NCBI GenBank assembly: GCA_947629425.1
Contig: CANRDR010000032.1
Location: forward strand, 1-13,208
Direction of reading: 5' to 3'
Length of the DNA: 13,208 bases
From: an uncultured Bacilli bacterium
GTDB lineage: Bacteria > Bacillota_I > Bacilli_A > RF39 > UBA660
Below the pieces are notes generated by a model that was given only the letters and a program-made list of their open reading frames with translations, did not search any database and was not told the origin of the DNA. Position 1 is the stretch's first letter. Each line of letters starts with the position of its first letter. This document shows, in pieces, positions 1-6,942 of the stretch. The position numbers and the translations under genes are program-made.

Positions 1-439
1 CATCTATTTTTTCTTTTTCTAATTCGCTTATTCCTCTTCCTTCAGGGCCTAATTCTATTTGATATAAATCACTTGAAAGTAATTTTCTTAGTCTTTCTTC
101 ATCCATCTTTAAAACAGGCGCTAATTTTTCTACGGTCATATCTATATCTACAACATGTTGTGGATTATTTTCATTTTTAGTTCTTGATGGAGATAAATAC
201 GCTATTACTGTATAAGAATTAACATTTTCTGATAATACTTCTCCACTACTATCATAAATAGTTCCACGATTAGCATAAAGTGTTTTCTTTTCAGTAGTAC
301 GTGATAATGCAAACTTTTTTATATCAATTCCATCTATAGTAGTACTTGCAGATACATAAATAAGTTTTCCTATAATTAAACCAAATAAAAGAACAATGCA
401 AATACAAAAAATTTTATTTATTTTAATAGCATTGTTCAT
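1..439 (-). CDS. Class B penicillin-binding protein (FtsI/PBP2B-like), N-terminal part, cut by window edge
   Basis: Septal peptidoglycan transpeptidase of the division machinery, anchored in the membrane. Only the first 146 codons are present. Seen: a short basic N-terminus, one membrane segment at about residues 9-28, then the class B PBP start-of-dimerisation-domain motif NRGTIYDSSGEVLS at residues 57-70. The catalytic transpeptidase domain lies beyond position 1. The ATG at 437-439 is preceded by AGGAGGT on the minus strand (445-451) at good spacing, overlapping the ftsL stop codon, so the two genes are translationally close. The order mraZ-rsmH-ftsL-pbp is the classical start of a dcw cluster and supports a division PBP (PbpB/FtsI type) over an elongation PBP2. 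Whether C-terminal PASTA domains exist cannot be seen. Confidence 0.85.
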   Translation of the reverse strand, partial: MNNAIKINKIFCICIVLLFGLIIGKLIYVSASTTIDGIDIKKFALSRTTEKKTLYANRGTIYDSSGEVLSENVNSYTVIAYLSPSRTKNENNPQHVVDIDMTVEKLAPVLKMDEERLRKLLSSDLYQIELGPEGRGISELEKEKID

Positions 440-450
440 ATTATAACCTC

Positions 451-741
451 CTATTTAATTACAATTATATTATCATTAATATACGATAATCCGTATTCTT
501 TTGCAATATCTTGTATACTAGATAGACTTGCTAATTCATTTACTTGCATTTCTAAACTTTCATTTATATTTTTTTGTTTTTCAACCTTTTTCTTCATTCT
601 TTCAACATCTATATTACTTCTAGATAGTATAGCTTTAGAAGCAACAGTTACAATAGGAGATAATACTCCTAATAATATTATAAGTGTTAAAAATATTTTT
701 TCTCCTTTTAAAAATCTAATTGTTCTACTATTCTTTTTCAT
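451..741 (-). CDS. ftsL: Cell-division protein FtsL-like
   Basis: Small bitopic division protein that, in the FtsL family, joins DivIC/FtsB and DivIB/FtsQ at the septum. The 96-residue product has a basic N-terminus (about 1-15), one hydrophobic span at about 16-35, and then a charged helical stretch (about 45-75, heptad-like with MKKKVEKQKNI) fitting the FtsL coiled coil. It ends in a short domain with IAKEYGL, like the FtsL/DivIC C-terminus. Length is typical. It starts one base after the rsmH stop, with a weak AAAGGT ribosome site, and ends in TAG inside the ribosome site of the PBP gene. Sequence conservation in this family is poor, so the call rests mostly on position, topology and length. 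Confidence 0.8.
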   Translation of the reverse strand: MKKNSRTIRFLKGEKIFLTLIILLGVLSPIVTVASKAILSRSNIDVERMKKKVEKQKNINESLEMQVNELASLSSIQDIAKEYGLSYINDNIIVIK

Positions 742-742
742 A

Positions 743-1663
743 TTATAACCTTTCTATTATTCTTAATTTAGCACTTTTACTTCTAGAATTTATATCTATT
801 TCTTTCTTAGTTGGTAATATTACTTTATTATTTATTAATTTTATTTTAGGTTTATAAATATCTGGTATATTAGGTAAACCTTTAACTATACTATCAACTT
901 CACTATATTTTTTAAATGTTTGTTTTACAATTCTATCTTCTAAAGAATGAAATGTTATTACAACTAATCTTCCGCCTTTATTTAATAAGTCTATTGCATC
1001 AGGTAAAACAGTTTCTAAAACATCTAATTCTTTATTAACTTCTATTCTTAAACTTTGAAATATTTTTCTTTCTGGATGATTTAGATTAAAATATTTATTA
1101 CCTACACTTTCTTTTATAAGACTAACTAATTCTTTTGTAGTATCAATACTTTTTTCTTTTCTTTTATTAATTATATTTTTTACAATACTTTTGCTAGTTT
1201 TTTCTTCTCCATATTTATAAAATATATTTAATAATTCTTTTTCACTATAATTATTTATTATAATTTGTGCAGTTAATTCATTTCTTTTATCCATTCTCAT
1301 ATCAAGTATTGAATCTTTCATGAAACTAAAACCACGTGTTGAATCATCTATTTGTGGACTAGATACTCCTAAATCTAATAAAATACCATCTACTTTTTCT
1401 ATTCCTTCTTCTTTTAATATTTGTTTCATATCTTTAAAATTTGCTCTAAAAAGTTTATAATTTTTACTTACAGTAGATAATACTTCATTGCTTTTTTCTA
1501 TAGCATAATCATCTTGATCAAATCCATATAGAAAACCATTTTTAATATTAGATAATATTACTTTACTATGTCCAGCAAGTCCTATAGTTCCATCAACATA
1601 AATGCCATCACTTTTAATATTTAAGCCTTCTACTACTTCATCTAACATAACACTATAATGCAT
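743..1663 (-). CDS. rsmH: 16S rRNA (cytosine(1402)-N(4))-methyltransferase RsmH (MraW)
   Basis: Methylates N4 of C1402 in 16S rRNA using S-adenosylmethionine. Seen in the 306-residue product: the SAM-binding loop VDGTIGLAGHS (23-33), LLDLGVSSPQ (95-104), the family block HPERKIFQSLRIEVNKEL (about 196-213) and FHSLEDRIVK (about 238-247). I place the start at the ATG at 1661-1663 (MHYSVML) because it is preceded by GAAGGTGAT at good spacing and matches the family N-terminus. An in-frame TTG five codons upstream has no better support. The gene overlaps the end of mraZ by 11 bases and is followed one base later by ftsL. The first glycine-rich motif reads GLAGHS rather than the commoner GGGGHS. 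Confidence 0.96.
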   Translation of the reverse strand: MHYSVMLDEVVEGLNIKSDGIYVDGTIGLAGHSKVILSNIKNGFLYGFDQDDYAIEKSNEVLSTVSKNYKLFRANFKDMKQILKEEGIEKVDGILLDLGVSSPQIDDSTRGFSFMKDSILDMRMDKRNELTAQIIINNYSEKELLNIFYKYGEEKTSKSIVKNIINKRKEKSIDTTKELVSLIKESVGNKYFNLNHPERKIFQSLRIEVNKELDVLETVLPDAIDLLNKGGRLVVITFHSLEDRIVKQTFKKYSEVDSIVKGLPNIPDIYKPKIKLINNKVILPTKKEIDINSRSKSAKLRIIERL

Positions 1664-2093
1664 TAATATCACCTTCAAATAAGTTTTCTGCTATGTTTGC
1701 AAATTGTTCACTACTTTCATTAAAGAAGTTATTCCAATCGTCTTTATTCCATATTTCTAAACGATCATTTACTCCAATAATAACACAATCATGTACTAAG
1801 TTAGCATATTTAACTAGATTAGCCTGAATATTAACTCTACCTTGTTTATCTAATTCACATACAGTAGCACCTGATAAGAAAAATCTTGTAAATAAACGAG
1901 AATCTTTTTTAGTAAATGGAAGAGTTTTTAATTTTTTTGTTATATTATCCCATTCAGTTAAAGAATATACAAACAAACAATTTTCTAATCCACGTGTAAT
2001 AACAAACTTTTCTCCTAAAGCACATCTAAATTTGCTAGGAATAATAAGTCTATTTTTATCATCAAGATTATGTTCGTATTCTCCCATTAGCAT
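1653..2093 (-). CDS. mraZ: Transcriptional regulator MraZ
   Basis: First gene of the dcw cluster; a DNA-binding protein of the AbrB/SpoVT fold that forms ring oligomers and controls its own operon. The 146-residue product begins MLMGEYEHNLDDKNR and holds the two family signature turns, D11-R15 (DDKNR) and D82-R86 (DKQGR), one per half. The start is the ATG at 2091-2093, six bases from GGGGG at 2100-2104. The frame stays open 32 codons further upstream, but that stretch is not MraZ-like and covers the operator. The downstream end overlaps rsmH. Three GTGG-containing boxes lie directly before the start, so autoregulation is likely. Confidence 0.95.
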   Translation of the reverse strand: MLMGEYEHNLDDKNRLIIPSKFRCALGEKFVITRGLENCLFVYSLTEWDNITKKLKTLPFTKKDSRLFTRFFLSGATVCELDKQGRVNIQANLVKYANLVHDCVIIGVNDRLEIWNKDDWNNFFNESSEQFANIAENLFEGDINAL

Positions 2094-2102
2094 TTTAATC
2101 CC

Positions 2103-2129
2103 CCACTTTCTACCACTTTGTGCCACTCT
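2103..2129 (-). promoter_or_regulatory. Triple MraZ-box operator
   Basis: On the minus strand three copies of A(A/G)AGTGG lie at 2123-2129, 2113-2119 and 2103-2109, exactly 10 bp apart with 3-base spacers. Tandem AAAGTGG-type boxes with 3-base spacers upstream of mraZ are the known MraZ-binding arrangement in Mollicutes and relatives. They begin just downstream of the predicted transcription start, and the last box runs into the mraZ ribosome site (2100-2104). This suits repression of initiation and perhaps of ribosome access. Confidence 0.85.
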
Positions 2130-2137
2130 ATAGATAA

Positions 2138-2166
2138 ATAATATAACATAAGTAAAAAAAATACAA
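2138..2166 (-). promoter_or_regulatory. mraZ operon promoter
   Basis: Minus strand TTGTAT (2161-2166), 17-base spacer, TATTAT (2138-2143). The predicted start at about 2131 falls just before the first MraZ box. In this AT-rich sequence single promoter calls are uncertain, but the spacing and the operator position support it. Confidence 0.6.
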
Positions 2167-2175
2167 TATTTTTTT

Positions 2176-2200
2176 AAAAAAATCAGCATTTTTTTGCTGA
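2176..2200 (-). terminator. Intrinsic terminator upstream of mraZ (minus strand)
   Basis: TCAGCA and TGCTGA pair around a short A-rich loop and are followed on the minus strand by seven T (2182-2176). It would stop transcription arriving from the right. Today that is the 181-codon gene; before the islet arrived it was probably miaB. It shields the mraZ promoter. Confidence 0.7.
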
Positions 2201-2260
2201 CTTTACATTTTATGTAAACTAAAATTATAAATGATTATTTATTTTTGTTTAGTTTATTCA

Positions 2261-2296
2261 TTGAAGATTTTTGCCACTTGTGGCATTTTTCTTCAA
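2261..2296. repeat. 36-bp interrupted palindrome
   Basis: TTGAAGA-tttt-TGCCAC-TT-GTGGCA-tttt-TCTTCAA: two nested inverted repeats symmetrical about 2278/2279, with four T opposite T in each arm. As RNA the outer arms would flank an internal U-U loop. As DNA it looks like a two-part operator or a recombination-type site. No plus-strand gene ends here, so a terminator role is not obvious. Confidence 0.7.
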
Positions 2297-2315
2297 TATA
2301 TTTATATTATTATTT

Positions 2316-2346
2316 AAAAAATGTAGATAATATTATGTCTACATTT
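2316..2346 (-). terminator. Intrinsic terminator downstream of the 181-codon gene
   Basis: AAATGTAGA (2319-2327) pairs with TCTACATTT (2338-2346) around a 10-base loop, and the minus strand continues into a run of six T (2321-2316). It has the same GTAGA/TCTAC core as the miaB terminator at 4728-4758, so it appears to belong to the duplicated miaB tail. Confidence 0.65.
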
Positions 2347-2347
2347 G

Positions 2348-2397
2348 TCTACTTTTTTTAAATATTTATTCTTTAATAATACCATCTAAACTAAATG
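2348..2397. repeat. Left direct repeat: copy of the miaB 3' end (attL-like)
   Basis: Fifty bases matching 4747-4795 with a single one-base indel. In the minus-strand sense they encode the last residues of MiaB (FSLDGIIKE) plus the stop, then the TCTAC-T7 terminator arm. Similarity stops abruptly at 2398. The copy has no reading frame of its own upstream, so it is a detached tail rather than a second gene. It marks the left edge of the islet. Confidence 0.85.
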
Positions 2398-2462
2398 CCC
2401 TATAATATATTTTTAAAATAATAAAATATAATACTAATTACTAGCAAATAATAAAATAATAT

Positions 2463-3008
2463 TTATTTTATAATCTTTTTCAATTCTTTAATTTTTTGAC
2501 GAGAGTTTGCCCTTCTTTCTCCAAAAATTCTATTTGATATTTTAAGATAATCTTTTGAAGTTTCAATTTCATTTATATTTTCTAATATATTATGTAATTT
2601 TTTTATTCTATCTTCTTTTGTTAATATATGTCTTTCATATTTAGCTCTCAAAATTTCATTGCTAAATTTAATTGGTTTAATGTTAATTCCTTTTATTTCA
2701 TTAATCATTTTTATAAATTGTTCAATACTTGCCCTACTAAATCCTCTTATACATATAAAACTATTTTTATTCTTAACTATAAAGTCCTTAAGAGAATTAT
2801 AATCTCCTAAAAATTGATTTCTATTTATCCACTTATTATTTTCCTTTTGATCAAAATAAATTTTAGGATTAACTATTGTTCCTAATTTTTTAATATAATA
2901 ACAATTTTCTAAATTATCTTCAAAATTAAAATTTTTAGTACTAAATAGTACGTTATCCTTAATAATAAAATAAGTTGAAAATTTGTATTTTTTAAAATTT
3001 TCTTTCAT
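2463..3008 (-). CDS. Hypothetical protein (181 aa) in the islet
   Basis: I do not recognise this protein. It is a basic, soluble-looking 181-residue product without an obvious signal peptide or membrane span. The N-terminal half is beta-like and aromatic-rich (FSTYFIIKDNVLFSTKNF, 10-27). A middle segment contains ICIRGFSRASIEQF (about 85-98). The C-terminal third is helical and very lysine/arginine-rich (ILTKEDRIKKL, then GERRANSRQKIKELKKIIK), which could bind nucleic acid; that is inference. The start has a strong GAGGAG ribosome site (3016-3021) seven bases before ATG, and a terminator follows, so it looks like a genuine, separately transcribed gene. It diverges from the leucine-rich repeat gene, and both lie between the miaB-tail repeats. 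Confidence 0.75.
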   Translation of the reverse strand: MKENFKKYKFSTYFIIKDNVLFSTKNFNFEDNLENCYYIKKLGTIVNPKIYFDQKENNKWINRNQFLGDYNSLKDFIVKNKNSFICIRGFSRASIEQFIKMINEIKGINIKPIKFSNEILRAKYERHILTKEDRIKKLHNILENINEIETSKDYLKISNRIFGERRANSRQKIKELKKIIK

Positions 3009-3028
3009 AGATAATCTCCTCGTTTAGT

Positions 3029-3057
3029 TTTATATTCTATCATACTTTTTTATACAA
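3029..3057 (-). promoter_or_regulatory. Putative promoter of the 181-codon gene
   Basis: Minus strand TTGTAT (3052-3057), 17-base spacer, TATAAA (3029-3034). The implied start at about 3022 leaves a very short leader beginning at the ribosome site. The rest of the 3009-3252 gap is low-complexity AT sequence. I see no clear -35/-10 pair for the plus-strand gene, only TATTAT/TATATA tracts near 3203-3217. Confidence 0.4.
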
Positions 3058-3252
3058 TCATATGAAATATAAACATTTTTATATTAATTAATACTTATTA
3101 TTAACTATTATTAAGTTTTAACTTTCACTTTATAAACAGATATTAAACTCAATTTTTCAATTAATTTTAATTAATTCAAATTTTAATATACTAGAATTTA
3201 TGATAATATTATATATAGAAATGCATTAAAGTACTTTATGGGAGGTTTTGCT

Positions 3253-4632
3253 ATGCAATATTATTTAAAATTAATAAAAAAATACTATGGAGAAAATATG
3301 GCTCGCTTATGTAGAGAACTATTTCCAACAATATTAGAAAAAGAAGGATTACTAATAAAACTTATTGAATCAAAATTTGCTCATAATAAGTTTTTATATG
3401 ATGATATTGTTAAATATGATTTAATATCGGATTTTCAAACTTTTATTTATAGTCTTACTGCTAAACCAATTGAACTTTTAGAAACAGATAAATCTGTAGA
3501 AGAATTATTAAGTGAAGCAGGTTACAATTTTTATGAATGCAAAACTGAAGAAGACATACAAAAATTTAAAAATCTTTATGAATCAGATGAAGAACTATGC
3601 ACATTTAATGGTGGACGTTTAAAATCATGCCATGTATTTTTTGCTATAAAGAAAAATGTAAAAGAAATAAAAAGAGAGAATTTTAAAAATCCAAAAAGAC
3701 AAGATGAATACGGAACGAGCGTATTATCAATACAATTTACTCGTGGAGAACATAATACTTTATCAATTAAAAATAGATATAATCATACTGTATCTAATCC
3801 CGATGCAACTTTTAAAAATAATTTGGAAAATATAATACCTGGATTAACTCGTGCTTTTGAACGTCAATATGGTTTTAAGATAAATCAAAATCCAACTGAT
3901 TTTAAAATTTATAACTATGTTATTGCAGGTGATGGAAAATTTTATAAATATAATGATGAATTTGATAATATTTATTATGGTCCTAATAATATTATTATAG
4001 ATAAATTTAATGTACAAAAAAAATTTTTAGATAAAAGTAGATATATTGTAATAGGAGTTTTAATATTAGATTTAAAAGAAAAAAAATTATTCTTTTATTC
4101 TCAAAATTTAAAATATGAAACATTACCAAAATATGTTGGAGAAATTGAAAAAATTGAACTTACTAATTTAAAGAATGAAAACAAAAAAGTTACAATTATA
4201 AATAATAAAGGTGAAGTAACAAATTTAATATTATCTGCCCAAAATAGACTTATTGGATTTATTAATAATCATATTCAAGAAATAAATGATAATTTTTTTC
4301 TATTCTTATTCAGCATAGAATTAAAATATTTTGAAGCTAGAAATTTAGTAAAAATCGGAGATAGATTTTTAAATGGTGGTTGTCATGTTAAAGTATTTAT
4401 AGCCCCTAAGCTAAAAGAGGTTGGAATAGGATTTTTAGCCGCTAACAGAAATGAACTTGAAATATTAGATTGTCCTAATTTAGAAAAAGTCGGATATAAC
4501 TTTTTAAAGGAACATGATAAATATAGAATTAATTTATTTGATAAAAGAGTTACATCAAAATCAAGAGTACAATATGCAAAAGTTTTAATAAAAAATAAAG
4601 TAAATACACTAAGATGGGCATTAAAACGTTAA
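3253..4632 (+). CDS. Hypothetical protein with C-terminal leucine-rich (BspA-like) repeats, in the islet
   Basis: Function unknown. The start is the ATG at 3253, seven bases after GGAGG (3241-3245); an upstream in-frame ATG at 3238 overlaps that ribosome site and is unlikely. The 459-residue product has no signal peptide. Seen: a helical N-terminus (MARLCRELFPTIL, 16-28); a compact segment with LCTFNGGR...CHVFFAIKK (115-134); a striking motif KNRYNHTVSNPDATFKNN (173-190) that reads like a conserved core; then a beta-rich middle. Residues ~355-420 hold about three ~23-residue leucine-rich repeats of LRR_5/BspA style (LVKIGDRFL, LKEVGIGFL, LEKVGYNFL). The tail is basic. It is the only long plus-strand gene in the window. 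It ends at a terminator shared with miaB. Confidence 0.8.
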   Translation: MQYYLKLIKKYYGENMARLCRELFPTILEKEGLLIKLIESKFAHNKFLYDDIVKYDLISDFQTFIYSLTAKPIELLETDKSVEELLSEAGYNFYECKTEEDIQKFKNLYESDEELCTFNGGRLKSCHVFFAIKKNVKEIKRENFKNPKRQDEYGTSVLSIQFTRGEHNTLSIKNRYNHTVSNPDATFKNNLENIIPGLTRAFERQYGFKINQNPTDFKIYNYVIAGDGKFYKYNDEFDNIYYGPNNIIIDKFNVQKKFLDKSRYIVIGVLILDLKEKKLFFYSQNLKYETLPKYVGEIEKIELTNLKNENKKVTIINNKGEVTNLILSAQNRLIGFINNHIQEINDNFFLFLFSIELKYFEARNLVKIGDRFLNGGCHVKVFIAPKLKEVGIGFLAANRNELEILDCPNLEKVGYNFLKEHDKYRINLFDKRVTSKSRVQYAKVLIKNKVNTLRWALKR

Positions 4633-4727
4633 ATATACTTATTCACACAAAATTATAGTAATTTTATAATAAAATCTACAATTTTAATTTATATTTTGTT
4701 AGTTTTATCAATAAAATTACTTATATT

Positions 4728-4758
4728 AAAAAGTAGACAATAAAAATCTACTTTTTTT
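4728..4758. terminator. Bidirectional intrinsic terminator between the LRR gene and miaB
   Basis: AAAAAGTAGA and TCTACTTTTT form a 10-bp stem around CAATAAAAA. The plus strand ends in seven T (4752-4758) and the minus strand in a T run as well. It serves the convergent plus-strand gene and miaB. Confidence 0.8.
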
Positions 4759-4795
4759 AATATTTATTCTTTAATAATACCATCTAAACTAAATG
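4747..4795. repeat. Right direct repeat: native miaB 3' end (attR-like)
   Basis: Matches 2348-2397 with one single-base indel. It includes the last nine codons and stop of the intact miaB gene and one arm of its terminator. The repeat-to-repeat distance is 2399 bp. Confidence 0.85.
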
Positions 4796-6170
4796 ATTTA
4801 GTATCTGTTATATAAACATCTTGTATAGTACCTATTAAATCTTTATTACATAAAACATTAACTAATTTCATAGTATCTGTATATCCATATAATTTATTAT
4901 TATCTTTTTCACTAATACCTAATAATAATACTTTTACTGTTTTATTTAAATATTTTTTATTATTTTCTAAAGAATATTTATTTACTAATTCATTTAATGT
5001 TTTAAGTCTACTTTCTTTTTCTTCTAAACTTACTTTATCTTCCATTAAAGCAGCAGGAGTTGATTCTCTTTTAGAATAAATAAAAGTAAATGCTCCATCA
5101 AATTTACATGTATTAACTACATCTAAAGTTTCTTTAAAATCTTCATCTGTTTCATTAGGAAAACCTACTATTATATCAGTAGTTATAGAGACATTTTTAA
5201 CTTTACTTTTTATTTTATTATATAATTCTATATATTCGTCTTTTGTATAACGTCTACCCATTAATTTAAGTATTCTATCACTACCACTTTGTAAAGGTAA
5301 ATGTATATAAGGCATAATATTATCGTATTTAGCGATTATATCTATCATTTTATCTGTAAAATCCCATGGATGACTTGTTACAAATCTAATTCTTTCTATA
5401 TTAGTTTTTGCAACTAATTCTAATAAACTACTAAAATCTAATTCGTTTTCTAAATCTTTTCCATATGCATTAACATTTTGTCCTAATAAAGTTATTTCTT
5501 TATAACCTAAATTAATTAATTCATTAACTTCATCTAATATATCTTTACTTTTTCTACTTCTTTGTTTACCTCTAGTATATGGAACTATACAATATGTACA
5601 AAATTTATCACAACCATACATTATATTAACCCAAGCAGTGTATTTGCTATCTCTTATATAGTGATTACCTATTTCTATTACTTCTCCTTCTTTACTATAA
5701 ACGTTTATATTTAAATTTTTAGTTTTATTAAGTAACATTTTAGGAAATTCATTTATATTATGAGTACCAAATACTATATCTATATATTTATGATTTTTTA
5801 ATATTTCATTAACTACCCCTTCTTCTTGAGCCATACAACCACATAATGCAATAATTAAGTTTTCTTTTTCTTTTTTTAAATGTTTACATCTTCCTAAGAA
5901 ACCAAATACTTTATCATGGGCATTTTCTCTTATAGCACAAGTATTAAGTATTATTAAATCAGCATCATCCATTTCATTAGTTTCTATATATCCAATACTT
6001 TCTAACAATGATTTAATTTCTTCAGAATCATGTACATTCATCTGACATCCATAAGTTCTAATATAATATTTTAAACCTTTAAATGTATTATTATTTATAA
6101 TATTATCATATATATATGATACTTTATTTTTAGTTCTTTTTTTAGCTTCTAACATATTAGGTAAATTCAA
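4764..6170 (-). CDS. miaB: tRNA-2-methylthio-N6-dimethylallyladenosine synthase MiaB
   Basis: Radical-SAM enzyme that adds the 2-methylthio group to i6A37 of tRNAs reading UNN codons, using two [4Fe-4S] clusters. In the 468-residue product the N-terminal UPF0004 domain has YGCQMN (C42), NTCAIR (C78) and CGCMAQ (C112). The radical-SAM motif CDKFCTYC supplies C187, C191 and C194. LLGQNVNAYG, SHPWDF and LPLQSGSDRIL follow, and a C-terminal TRAM domain spans about 405-468. I place the start at TTG 6168-6170, six bases after GGAAGTG (6177-6183). A TTG at 6185 would leave almost no leader from the predicted promoter, and an ATG at 6155 has no ribosome site. The 3' end is duplicated at the far side of the islet. 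Confidence 0.93.
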   Translation of the reverse strand: MNLPNMLEAKKRTKNKVSYIYDNIINNNTFKGLKYYIRTYGCQMNVHDSEEIKSLLESIGYIETNEMDDADLIILNTCAIRENAHDKVFGFLGRCKHLKKEKENLIIALCGCMAQEEGVVNEILKNHKYIDIVFGTHNINEFPKMLLNKTKNLNINVYSKEGEVIEIGNHYIRDSKYTAWVNIMYGCDKFCTYCIVPYTRGKQRSRKSKDILDEVNELINLGYKEITLLGQNVNAYGKDLENELDFSSLLELVAKTNIERIRFVTSHPWDFTDKMIDIIAKYDNIMPYIHLPLQSGSDRILKLMGRRYTKDEYIELYNKIKSKVKNVSITTDIIVGFPNETDEDFKETLDVVNTCKFDGAFTFIYSKRESTPAALMEDKVSLEEKESRLKTLNELVNKYSLENNKKYLNKTVKVLLLGISEKDNNKLYGYTDTMKLVNVLCNKDLIGTIQDVYITDTKSFSLDGIIKE

Positions 6171-6194
6171 TTTAATCACTTCCAAACTTCTTGT

Positions 6195-6223
6195 ATTATA
6201 ACACTTATAAATATATAAGTAAA
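6195..6223 (-). promoter_or_regulatory. miaB promoter
   Basis: Minus strand TTTACT (6218-6223), 17-base spacer, perfect TATAAT (6195-6200). The predicted start at about 6188 favours the downstream TTG start codon of miaB. Confidence 0.65.
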
Positions 6224-6226
6224 TTT

Positions 6227-6254
6227 AAAAAATACTTAGTATTAGTAAGTATTT
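6227..6254 (-). terminator. lexA terminator
   Basis: AAATACTTA (6230-6238) and TAAGTATTT (6246-6254) form a 9-bp stem with a 7-base loop, starting at the lexA stop codon and followed on the minus strand by a run of six T. It separates lexA from the miaB promoter. Confidence 0.65.
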
Positions 6255-6871
6255 TATATTTTTCTATATAATCCTATTGCAACTCCTAATATTTTACAAT
6301 TAGGTAAAATAATTGGACTCATTGTATCATTTTCAGGTTGTAATCTTATATGATCATTTTCTTTATAAAAAGTTTTTAGAGTAACTTCATTGTCATCTGT
6401 TACTGCTGCAACAATTTCTCCATTTTTAGCAACTTGTTGTTTTTTTATAATTACTATATCTTTATCATATATTCCTACATTTATCATTGATTCTCCAGAA
6501 CATTTTAGTGTAAATACATTTTCTTTTTTTGGTACTAATGATGCTGGTAAATCAAAAAATTCATTTGGTTGTTCTATAGCCTCTATAGGATTTCCACAAG
6601 ATATTTTTCCTAATAATGGTACTTTAATTAATTTTTCGCTTTTATCTTCATATTCATTATCTACTAATAATTCTATTGTTCTAAATTTATTAGATACTTT
6701 ACTAATTATTCCTTTTTCTTCTAATTGTTTTAAATGACTATGAACAGTAGCAGGACTTTTCAAATCCATACCTTTACATATTTCTCTTACTGAAGGAGAA
6801 AATCCATATTTTGCCTTATATTTCTTTATAAATTTTAAAGTTTCAGCTTGTTTGTTTGTTATTTTTTCCAT
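6254..6871 (-). CDS. lexA: SOS repressor LexA
   Basis: Represses DNA-damage genes and cleaves itself when stimulated by RecA filaments. The 205-residue product, the usual length, has an N-terminal winged helix (SPSVREICKGMDLKSPATVHSHLKQL, 25-50 in two parts) and a C-terminal S24-type protease domain with the Ser-Lys dyad at S128 (GESM) and K166 (VTLKTF). The self-cleavage site reads ISCGNP, so the scissile pair would be C92-G93 rather than the common Ala-Gly. The start is ATG 6869-6871, five bases after AGAGGT; the frame is open 17 codons further upstream, but that stretch holds the operator. The gene is divergent from a small membrane-peptide gene and upstream of two dinD genes, all with LexA boxes. 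Confidence 0.96.
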   Translation of the reverse strand: MEKITNKQAETLKFIKKYKAKYGFSPSVREICKGMDLKSPATVHSHLKQLEEKGIISKVSNKFRTIELLVDNEYEDKSEKLIKVPLLGKISCGNPIEAIEQPNEFFDLPASLVPKKENVFTLKCSGESMINVGIYDKDIVIIKKQQVAKNGEIVAAVTDDNEVTLKTFYKENDHIRLQPENDTMSPIILPNCKILGVAIGLYRKI

Positions 6872-6893
6872 AATTAACCTCTTTTCTAAAAAT

Positions 6894-6933
6894 ATATTAA
6901 CATGTTTTTTACAGTTTGTCAAACAAATGTTTT
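6894..6933 (-). promoter_or_regulatory. lexA promoter with LexA box (autoregulation)
   Basis: Minus strand TTGACA (6917-6922), 17-base spacer, TAATAT (6894-6899). A LexA box, AAAACATTTGTTTG on the minus strand (6920-6933), overlaps the -35. It fits the Bacillota form CRAACnnnnGTTYG at all but the first position. Confidence 0.85.
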
Positions 6934-6942
6934 AATTTTATA

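Noticed and set aside
2094..2189. N-terminal extension of mraZ by 32 codons
   Set aside because: It would cover the promoter, the MraZ boxes and the ribosome site, and the residues are not MraZ-like.
2200..2220. Possible Xer/dif-like site (TTATGTAAACT resembles the Bacillus XerD half-site) within ACTTTACAT-ttt-ATGTAAACT
   Set aside because: The opposite XerC half does not match a dif arm, and the element reads equally well as a simple short inverted repeat.
2348..2397. Second, partial miaB pseudogene
   Set aside because: Only nine codons plus the terminator are duplicated, with abrupt loss of similarity at 2398. A repeat from insertion explains this better than a decayed gene.
2628..2810. 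60-codon plus-strand frame inside the 181-codon gene
   Set aside because: No ribosome site and low-complexity composition; it is the complement of a better-supported gene.
6390..6737. 115-codon plus-strand frame across lexA
   Set aside because: Antisense to the highly conserved LexA protease domain, with no ribosome site or family resemblance.
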